From contig OW121846.1 of assembly GCA_933228895.1 (NCBI GenBank), positions 6,665,915 to 6,729,914 of the forward strand: DNA of 64,000 nucleotides. The letters are read 5' to 3'. Origin of the DNA: Platycnemis pennipes. Its lineage: Eukaryota > Arthropoda > Insecta > Odonata > Platycnemididae. This document shows, piece by piece, positions 23,092-32,600 of the stretch. Made by a program: the position numbers and the translations under genes. The stretch's first letter is position 1. Each line of letters opens with the position of its first letter. Under the pieces are notes generated by a model. That model did not search any database, had not been told where the DNA came from, and saw only the letters and a program-made list of their open reading frames with translations.

Positions 23092-24015
23092 CATCTACAT
23101 CTACACGATACCCTGCAAGCCACCGCGAGGGTGTGTGGCAGGGGGTGAAGATCACCAAGCATCTACTACTAACATGCAAACAAGTCTGTAGGGTCTCATG
23201 CATCTAGATTGTTAGTATCATAGTGTTTAAGGGGTTAATACATACACCATGCACTACAGACTACGCTATAAAATTTCACCTACCTATCACTTTGCTATGC
23301 TGCCTATTCTGTTCTCTTATAGTACGGGGGAAAAATGCCATTTTGAATCTATCGGTACGACAATCTAGCTCTCTAATCTTATTTATCTGGTCGAATCTAG
23401 CATAATACGCTGTTTTTTATAATGTGCCTAATATCTTCAGTAAAGCTATCCGATTGAAATTTCTCTAATAGATTTAATCTGTACCTACGCTCTGATAACG
23501 ATTTCCACCCTAATTCTTTTATTAATTCTGATACACTACTCAACCTATCGTAACAACTTTTGACGAACCTAGCTGCTCTTCGCTGCACACTGTCTAGTTC
23601 TCTAATCAACCCTAATTCATTAGGATCCCATACACTGACTGCATACTCATGGTGGGTTCTAACTAGTGAAAAGTAACATCGCTCTTTTGTCTTCTCATCA
23701 CATTTCCCAAGTACTCTTTTTATAATTCCTAGCTTTCTCTTCGCTCGGCCGCATATTTCCCGGATGTGTCTTCCCCACGATAAATCTTTAGTGATTGTTA
23801 CTCCTAAATATCTTATGGTTTCATCGTTTTCGAATTTCCTGTTACTAACGTTATAGGTACACTCTATCGAATTATTCCTCATCCAAAAATGTATAGCTAC
23901 ATACTTTTTAAGGTCAAGTTCAAACTGCCATTTATCGCACCACTCTTGAATTGCATCTATATTCTTGCTAAGCGATTTCCTGACTTCTTTAGATATACCC
24001 CTATAAAGTATGGTT
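23092..24015 (-). mobile_element. 5'-truncated alpha LINE (copy C)
   Basis: Minus-strand remnant that starts just after the RT catalytic site (LYRGISKEVRKSLSKN, AIQEWCDKWQFELDLKK). It continues with IRYLGVTITKDLSWGRHIRE, REICGRAKRKLG and VRTHHEYAVSVWDPNELG. A frame of 161 codons (23397-23882) is still open. The 3' UTR, hairpin and GTAGAT tail follow at 23092-23155. The FADD motif and everything upstream are missing. Confidence 0.9.
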
Positions 24016-24059
24016 ATACTATAAATTATGGTTATTAACAGGGCTAATGTTTCTTCATT

Positions 24060-24385
24060 TCTTTGGGCTAGTTTGACTTGCCGCCAATATTAAGTGTTTC
24101 TTCCGCCAGGGGTCGTGAGACATTTTTCGCGTTTCTTTTTTTTCCTGTGTTCCTTTTAGGAGAAGAAGCAGTGGAAATAGCTCACCTAGTGTTTCCGCAT
24201 GAAGAACGTCAAAAACCTTCACTGGTGCTGACCAACGCTTAAACAATCGTTCCATCCGTTTTTGTAACGTGGTCAGAAGAACCAACGGAATTCAGCTGAG
24301 ACAAAACGTGAGTTAAAAACCCTGGCCGATAGCGGCATTCTCCAATTAATTTTGAAAATTTACTAAAATACAGCCCATTAATCTT
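24060..24385 (+). repeat. Unclassified dispersed repeat, copy 1
   Basis: About 320 bp aligned with 40160-40475 in the same orientation. Shared landmarks are TTTGACTTGCCGC, CCACCAGGGG or its variant CGCCAGGGG, GAAGAACGTC, AAAACGTGAG and GATAGCGGCATT. I see no coding capacity, TIR or Pol III box. Confidence 0.7.
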
Positions 24386-25000
24386 GCGCAAACGTTTTGG
24401 CCCTTAGGGCAATATTAACTGTGTTTTTAGCTCTGAATCTGGCAAATCATTGTGTTATTCCTTATATGTTTAATTATTATAGCGTAATATATGGAAAGGC
24501 AGTTGTATAACTCCATTACTAGATGTAAGATTAGCTATAGTTATTTTTCTGTTTCATTGTATTAGTGTTGTCTTACTTTGAGGTTGAAAACTCTCAGCGA
24601 GACAAATGTTGTATCGTGAAAGCATATCATAACTTCAGATAGTTGGTTGTTTATATCAAGATCGAAGCTACCGATAAAATGCCTAGTGAGCATGAGAACG
24701 GGTAAACCCTCAGGGTGGAATCAACGGAATTGCTGAAGCTTAAACTATTGAAATCGCATCATTGTCCATCGGGCACGCCCAAAAATAATTCATTCGTGCC
24801 TCGCGGTAACAGAGGAAGACAGGGCATCACTCGTGGGAATTAATTGAGAATCTGGTGACGATAAGCATATGATTACTGCTAGAATGTGCCAACTTCAACA
24901 GTTCGACTTGGTCAACCATTAAACACATTTTCCCACATTATAATTATTTTGAGTGCCTAGCAGCGGGCGTTTCAGGTTCAGTACTTCGTCCGTCGGATGC
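24386..25000. other. Intron sequence, no recognisable feature
   Basis: Anonymous sequence between a dispersed repeat and a BEL/Pao scrap. Confidence 0.4.
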
Positions 25001-25004
25001 GACT

Positions 25005-25384
25005 ATAAGCCGTGGTCCCCAAATCAGAAAATGTTTCTGTTCATTTACTGATGTCAAAAACTCAAGTGAAAAACCCAGTCAATGCCAAGCCTCATGGCTC
25101 CCAACACGTATGCTCTATACCTGTTAACCAAATTAACTACATTTTTCTACGATTCCTTAGCGAGCTCTATTCCCATTTCACAAATATTTGGTTTCACGGA
25201 TACCGCAGGAGTACTAGCATGGTTGAATACAACCCAGCCTTTGTTACAAATTTTTGTTGCCTATAGAATCACTCTGATCCAAGAAGGTAAACTTGATATA
25301 ACATGGCAGCATATTAGGAACAAATCAAATCCAATTGATTATGGTATCAGAGGAACATTTCTTCGCCAGCTGTTAGAATTACGC
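25005..25384 (+). pseudogene. BEL/Pao RNase H scrap
   Basis: Decayed RNase H region of a BEL/Pao polyprotein: NVSVHLLMSKTQV in one frame, then APNTYALYLLTKLTTFF, SIPISQIFGFTDTAGVLAWL, KLDITWQHIRNKSNPIDYG and RGTFLRQLLE in the next. It matches the layout of the RNase H in the intact element at about 32.9-33.3 kb (SKSRVAP, WSDSQIVLSWL, WRHIESGQNPADCISRG). A frameshift separates its two parts. It is cut at the right edge by LINE copy D. Confidence 0.75.
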
Positions 25385-26618
25385 CTACATTTACATCTAC
25401 ATAATACCGTGCAAGCCACCACAATGGTGTGTGGCAGGGGGTGATTTCTCACCAAACATGCCCTAATATCATGCATGAAATAGGATTAGTATTAATATAT
25501 AAGTCTAAACTGCACTACTTAAAAGAAAAAATAGCAAAATAAGCATGCAAAAACGTCCTGTTAGTTGGGTTACCTTCAAGTCCTTACACCAACATGCAAC
25601 TACCTATTCTAAGGATTGATTCACTCATATTGGACATATTTACCGTTATTCATATCCCTAATTGTACTAGGAAAAAAGGACATATTAAATTCGTAGGTTC
25701 GGTAATCAATTTCCCTAATTTTGTAATTATGGTCCAGTCTACCATAGTATGATAAGGTTCGCAAAATATTTTTAACGTCATCACTGAAAATATTATCTTG
25801 GAATTTATTTAGGTGAATAAGTCTAAATCTCAACCTGCGATCTGACAATCATTCCCATTTTAATTCATTTAATAGACCGGTTACGTTGATAAAGTTATCG
25901 AACCATCCCTTTACAAATCTTGCCGATCTTTGCTGCACACGTTCAAGTTCGTTATTCAGACCGATTTCGTAGGGATCCCATCCATTGGCAGCATATTCCA
26001 AATGAGGCATAACAAGCTGATTTCTCGTACATGTTCGACACATTTACCCATTACTATTTTAATGAATCCCAGTCTACTATTAGCTTGACCCAATATTTCA
26101 CTCATGCGTTTACCCCAGGAAAGATCATCTGTCAGTCTTATTCAAAAATATTTAATGAATTCCACGTTTGTTAATTCATTATTACTTATTTTGTACGTGG
26201 TAGGAGGAGAAAAATTCTTTTTCCAAAATTTCATTACTACACATTTTTTAAATTAAATCAAACTGCCATGTGTTACACCATTTTTCAATTGCATGTAGGT
26301 CATCATTTAAATATTCTTTATGATTGAGGCATAGAATTTCCCTATACACGACTGCGTCATCGGCAAATAGATGAAGCTTACTTTTTACCACCCTATTGAT
26401 ATCATTATGTACAGAAAAAACAAGAATGGACCTATCACACTACCTTGTGGCACACCTAAAGTGACTTCAATTGCCGGGAAAGTAACACTGTCCAAAACAA
26501 CCCTTTGCACCCGATCACGTGGAAAATCATTTATCCATGATATATTATGACTGTCTAATCCATAAGATTTCAATTTCAAAATAAGTTTGCAATGAGACAC
26601 CTTGTCAAAAGCTTTTTG
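25385..26618 (-). mobile_element. 5'-truncated beta LINE (copy D)
   Basis: Minus-strand beta LINE from the end of the RT core to the 3' end. It encodes DRVQRVVLDSVTFPAIEVTL, GVPQGSVIGPFLFFLYI, then a broken thumb and VMPHLEYAANGWDPYEIGLN. Next come SDRRLRFRLIHLNKFQDN and KIREIDYRTYEFNMSFFPS. The terminal hairpin lies at 25385-25445. Stops and frameshifts split it into at least three frames. Confidence 0.88.
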
Positions 26619-27589
26619 ATATTAAAAGCTATTAAAATGAAAGTTTCTGCGGTGTTCAAAAGGTGCATATTCGATGGAATTACACCGTATTCCCAAGTGG
26701 ACCGCTTTCAAAATTGTTTTTTTTTGAGACACAAGAACGTGATAAGAAACTTAAATGAAGTGTAATCAAAAATAAGAGTAGCAAGATGAAAAAATTGTAA
26801 TATAGTAGGTCAAATATAAAGTGGAAGTGTGAATGTATGCAACTGAGCGACAAGTGCCTGGTTTAAATAGGCTAAATCTGTACTAGGTAATAAGAATAGA
26901 ATTTACTCTCAGATATTGAAAGGTAGGTAGATACTAAAAGAGGTATCGAAATTAATTCTTGAATCAAGATCGTCCATTTCTGTCGGCAAAATCATGCGAG
27001 CTTACTTTTCGCGTTACTCCCAGATAAAATAGGTTTGAATTAAAAAAAAATAAAAGTATATTATAAAATAGTTATACGTCAAATATACAGTAGAAGGTTT
27101 AAATGCATGCACCTGAGCGACAAGTGCCTGGTTTAAATAGGCTAGATAGGTACTAGGCAATAAGAATAGAATTTACTCTAATTGGAATAAAATGCATCAA
27201 TACGTATTCATAGGAAGTTCATTGACGCCATTGCCATGAAGTTGGAGAATTGAAACAAACATAACATGCGTAAAAGGCCAGAGAAATATTTTTGCAGAAA
27301 AGGTGAGTGCTACCATTCCAAAAAACCCGAATCTGGCCTCGTTGTCTGAAACAGATAAACAGGCATTCATATGCACTCTCCCTTCTAACCTCTTTTTTAT
27401 ATTCTGGCCTGAACGTTTCTAAATACGAGTAATATTCGTATTTTTGTAAAGGTCCAGGTGAGTCCAGGCAGTAGTGTTTACATTGGTTTAAATTATATTT
27501 ATGGTTCCGATAGTGACTTGGAGACATAGCTATTTCCATAGCAAAAGTTTGCTCAAATTTCTCAATACTATTTGCTATTATTATCTTTC
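26619..27589. other. Intron sequence with a short direct repeat
   Basis: About 100 bp at 26800-26905 recurs at 27063-27180 (shared GAGCGACAAGTGCCTGG and AATAAGAATAGAATTTACTCT). A minus-strand frame at 27219-27539 (106 codons) has no motif I recognise. Confidence 0.5.
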
Positions 27590-28890
27590 TGCCTCCCGTT
27601 GAATTCCATCGGGCCCTTCAGCTAGTAGCATATAAAAATCCCTAACCGAACGCGTCGTGCCAAAGGATAGGAAACCTTTTTAGGATAGGAAACCTAGGAA
27701 ACCAATTTAACACGCATATTTGAAAGTGGCTGTAAGGAGCAGCCATCTTAGTTATCGATCCCTATCCCTCACATCCATTTTATGCACAGTCCTGGAACAT
27801 ATAATTGCCAGTTCAGTCATGGGACACGTAGATAACCAGGATTTATTGACTAATTTTAAGCATGGACTCAGGAAGAGCAGATCTTGTAAAACTCAACTTT
27901 TACTTTTTTTTCAAGAAAGTTTTGCTTCTGTAGATAAGAAAAATCCAGTGGAAGTTAAATTTCTCGATTTAAAGAACGTTTCTGACTAGGTGTCTCATAG
28001 CAACCTGTTTGTGAAATTGAAATCTTATGGTTAGAGAGTAATACCATATCGTGGATAAATAATTTTCAACATAAATAAGGAATGAGGAATGGAATCCATT
28101 AAATATCTTGGAATAAGACTGACACATGTTCTTTCTTGGGTAAACACATACGTCAAATAATGGGTCAAGGTAATGGTAAACTGGGATTCATCAAAAGAGT
28201 ACTGGACAAATATGATGATCATGCACGAGAAATTAGCTACTTTTACCTAGTTGGATCTCATTTGGAATACGCTTCCAGTGTATGGGATCCATATGAAATA
28301 GGCATAAATAATGAACTTGAACGTGTGCAGCGAACATCAGCAAGATTTGTAAAGGGACGGTATTTTAACTTTATTAATGTAACCAGTCTATTGGATGAAC
28401 TAAAATGATAATCATGGTCGGACCGTAGGTTGAAATTAAGTCTTAATCTCGTGACTAAATACCAAGTCTATAAGTTTTTTTATTGATGAGGTTATAAAAT
28501 ATTTTGCGAGCTCCTACTTACTATGGTGGAATACACCATAATCATTAAACTAGAGGAATTGATTGCCGAGCCGACAGACTCAAAATTTCCTTCTTTCCTC
28601 ATACAATTAGGGACATGAATAGCTGTAAATATATCCAATAGTATAAATACATGAGTGTCAATGTATAGCACACTTAGTTTCATGTTGGTTTATGGACTTT
28701 AAGCTAACGCAACTAACAGCATATTTTTAAATGCTTACTTTGCTATTTTTATCTTTTTTAAACTGTGAAATTTAGACTGGAATGTAACTAGAAATCCTTT
28801 TTGTGCGTGGTATGTAATGCATGCATGGAGTGAATACACATGCCACATATCTATATGGTGGGTTGGTGAGTGTTGTATAGCTGTAGATTT
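27590..28890 (+). mobile_element. Decayed beta LINE (copy E)
   Basis: Plus-strand beta LINE. RT remnant: LEHIIASSVMGHVDNQDLL, then RKSRSCKTQLLLFF near 27850. It jumps across a deletion to ESIKYLGIRLTHVLSW (about 28095), then LGFIKRVLDKYDDHAREISY, then SSVWDPYEIGINNELERVQR and SARFVKGRYFNFINVTSLL. The 3' hairpin near 28840-28890 is strongly degraded. The internal deletion removed the catalytic motif, so the copy is dead. Confidence 0.85.
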
Positions 28891-29146
28891 AGTACTTCCG
28901 AAATATTCCTCAGATTTCGCAGGTAATATATTATACGCCTCTAATTCGCTACATTCTAATGAATTACATCCGTAAAATTACTTAGGACACCCTTAAGAAC
29001 CACCACGTCGAGTACGCAACACTTAGTGCACCCTGAAGATTCATCACACAGTACGCCTCTCATTCCCTCATTCACTTTTTCTTCACCTCGCTCACCCAAA
29101 ACGCAGTAGCTGATATCTACTTCATAATACCCTCTGCTAGCATCTG
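28891..29146. other. Flank of the BEL/Pao insertion
   Basis: Non-coding sequence ending in ATCTG (29142-29146), the left target-site duplication of the BEL/Pao element. The final 30 bp (CTACTTCATAATACCCTCTGC) faintly resemble a LINE 3' hairpin. Confidence 0.5.
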
Positions 29147-29551
29147 TGTTCGAGCCGGGTTCAGGCCACTCATTTCTTTTGTCTCTTCCGTTCCTTTTGA
29201 ATTTCCCCCTTATTCCTTCCTAGTTTGTCGGCGCTCACTTGTCTTATGTAATAGTGTGTGGTAGCGTCGACAGGTGTCGTTTTGTTTCTTTTAAAATTTG
29301 AACCTCGAGCCGAGGTCAGACGAAGTAGATCTTTGGTTGAGTGCAGATGGAGACAAGTGCAACCCCGGGCCCGGGAGCGATGAATTTCGAAGACGCTAAA
29401 GGTAAGTGAGCGCCTTCCTTCCTTTTCCTGCTTCCTCCCTTTCCTCGTCCACATCACGACTCCTTTATTTCTCTATCCGATTCACGCCAGACCCATTCCC
29501 TTTCTCCCTTTTATATTTTTTTTCGAGTGGAATAAGTCCCGTGATCGAACA
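29147..29551 (+). repeat. 5' LTR of the BEL/Pao element
   Basis: 405 bp, framed by TGTTCGA and its inverted copy TCGAACA. It differs from the 3' LTR at 29331, 29347, 29355 and 29386. It holds an ATG at 29380 followed after 6 codons by a consensus splice donor AAAGGTAAGT (29398-29407). Confidence 0.97.
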
Positions 29552-29554
29552 TTT

Positions 29555-29572
29555 TGGTGACCCCGACGTGAT
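29555..29572 (+). promoter_or_regulatory. Primer-binding site of the BEL/Pao element
   Basis: TGGTGACCCCGACGTGAT starts three bases after the 5' LTR, begins with TGG (complement of CCA) and would pair with the 3' end of a cellular tRNA to prime minus-strand DNA synthesis. I do not assign the tRNA isotype. Confidence 0.8.
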
Positions 29573-29646
29573 AGTGGTAATTTATTCGTCTCCTTTTTCT
29601 CGATGGGCATTGTTTCGCTTTCTTTATTTAATCGTCATATCTGAAC

Positions 29647-32600
29647 ATGCCTGACGGCGAGGAGGTGGTTCGGAAAGGAGTTGCTACTCGGGAGCAGTTT
29701 GACTCTCGGCTCAAGTTGTTACGGTTCCAAAGAGAACAATTTGAAGCGTCAATCTCTGTTGCCTACGGGTTGGCGGAGGAATTGGATCTGTCCTCGGATC
29801 CGTTGTCAGCTTCTCCTAAGTTTTCAATGTTTCGTACTCGTTGTTTGCACCTTAAAGGGGTGTATGAAAATTTTCTTGAGGCTCAGAGGAAGATATATGA
29901 ACACTGCCTTCGTTCTAATTTGACGGAATCTTATGAACCTGATCGATTACTCGGTGTTACTCTCGATGAAAGGTATTATTTTATTCTTTCCGTCTATGAA
30001 CGTTCAGCAATTTCGGCTATTCAAAATCCTTCGGGCCCTTCTGACAGCTCTACTGAGATGACAACAATTTCTAAGTGTCGGTTACCCACTATTCATGTTC
30101 CGCGTTTTTCGGGTGCCTTTAGCGAGTGGGAATCATTTCGCGATCTCTTCCGATCAGTAGTTCATGATAGAGCAGATTTAGCACCTATTGAAAAGTTCAG
30201 CTATTTGAAGTCTGCTCTTTCTGGAGATTCTTTGGCAATAATCTCTTCCGTTCCCTTTGGGGACACTCATTATGATTCTGCGTGGAAGGAGCTGTGCGAT
30301 CATTTTGATAACCCACGAGTGCTGGGATTTAATTATTTAGATAAATTGTTGCATTTCAACTCCTCGTCTTCGGGTGCATTGCAGTCCCTTCAGAATTTCT
30401 CAAATGTCTTTTCTGAAATGTATTCGGCACTCCTCACTTTGAATATCCCCAACCTTGGGGAATTCATTTTATTCAGACTGGCTGCTAGATCATTAGACCC
30501 TGACGTGCTCACGCATTTTGAAGAAACTGTGGCAGACGAGACTTTTCCCTCGGTTTCACAACTTCTATCCTTTGTTAAAAGACGTATTAAACTCTTGCAA
30601 ACTTCTCGCGGAATAATTGAGAGGAGTTCTCAAGCTCGTAGTTCCAATCTCAGGAGCAAGACCGTAATGTCTACTTCCGTGTGGATAGATCCTTCAAACT
30701 CTAATGCTTCTTGTCCAAGTTGTGACTTATCTCATCTGTTAGCTGATTGTCCAAAATATTTAAACATGAATTCTGAGCAAAGGGGTAATTTTGTGCGTTC
30801 AAAAAAACTATGCTTTAATTGTTTGAGGAGTGGTCACTGGGCACCGAAATGTCGATTTTCGAACTTGCGGTGTCAAACGTGTAAGAGGTATCACCATACC
30901 ACCCTCCATTCCGTCGTTGAGCAACGGGAGCGGAATACGCGATCGAATGCTCCCGTCGCGGTAGCTAGTAGCCAGCCTTCGCCCTCTGCTCACCTTTCTA
31001 GCTCGTCGCCACCGGACTTATCTTCGAGTCTTCGGTCCGCTGAAGCGATACCACAAACGTATTCGTCTTGCGTTGAATGCGAACTTTCTTCGACTGTTGT
31101 CTTAGGGACTGCAGTCGTCAATTTTTTGGATGGTGATGGAAAATTGCAACCTCTTAGAATTATGCTTGACTCGGGTTCTCAGATTTCGGCGATCTCTGTC
31201 GATGCTCTTACGCGTTTAAAACTGCCAATGTCTGCGTATCATGGGGCGTTGTTTGGGCTGTCTCAAACCCCTTTAAATCGGCCGGTTGGTTCCGCGACGT
31301 GCCGTCTTTTTCCCAAGCATTATTTCAGTTCTGGGTTGAGAACAAGGGCGATAGTATGCCATAAATTGTTGGGAAAGCTTCCTGGGGTTCCTCTTCCACA
31401 GCTCATAAGGAACCATGTTGACCATTTGGATCTGGCGGATCCTCATTTTGACCAGCCATCGCATATCGATTTTATTTTAGGAATGGATCTTTATCCCAAA
31501 ATCATGTTTGCGGGACAGAAATCGTTTCTAAATGGCGAACTGATTGCAGTAAATTCTATCTTTGGTTGGGTTATTTGTGGCTCTATATCCGCCCTACCTG
31601 TGGAAGAAGGGTCTGGTACCTCGTCGTTCTCCATTGTGGAGGATAGGGAATATTTAGAAAATGATTTGAAAAGATTTTGGGAAGTGGAAGAACTTCCATC
31701 TGAAATCTTTCATGACCCAAAAGATATTCAATGTGAACAGCATTTCTTAGAAACTTTTCGAAGAGATGATTCTGGAAGATTCATTGTTTCACTTCCTTTC
31801 CTATCTTTTCCACCTAAGCTCGGGGATTCATACTCTCAAGCGGTTTCGCGTTTGATGAACCGCGAGCATCGCTTAACTCGCCGAAAGGAGTTGCATGTTA
31901 AGTATTGTGACTTTTTGAAGGAATACCTTCTTCTTGGTCATATGTCCGAATCAAAATCCCAAGGGAAATATTATATTCCGCATCATGCTGTCTATAACTA
32001 CGTTAACTCAAAATTTCGTGTAGTTTTTGATGCCTCTGCCCGTACATCTTCGGGTGTCTCCCTCAATGATGAATTACTTACAGGCCCTAAGTTGCAAGGC
32101 GATATTTTTGATATTTTGTTAACCTTTCGCATCCATAATGTTGCCTTTATTGCAGATATTTCTAAGATGTACCGGCAAATTTTAGTCGCCCCAGAGCACC
32201 GATGCTATCAGCATATTTTGTGGCGTGATGATGCTACTCAAGCATTGGTGGATTATGAATTAAATACAGTCACCTATGGAGTTTCTTCCGCTCCGTTTTT
32301 AGCGATGAGAGCTGTACGTCAATTAGTCATTGATGATGGTCATAAGTTCCCTCTAGCAGCTCAAGTACTCAATACCGAAACTTACGTTGATGATATAGTG
32401 ACCGGGGCTTCTTCTATCTCCGACGCGCTAATGCTTCGACAGCAACTGATCGATTTATTGTCACTTGGGGGATTTCCATTGAGTAAATGGGCGAGCAACT
32501 CCACCGAATTCTTAGCGGGGTTTTCTCCTAATGAAATTGAGCAAACATCAAAATTTGATGCCTGTGAATCTCCCTCGCTCAAGGTGTTGGGTCTAATTTG

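Noticed and set aside
29170..29457. Minus-strand ORF of 95 codons repeated at 35077-35364
   Set aside because: It lies wholly inside the LTRs, and the repetition simply reflects LTR identity.
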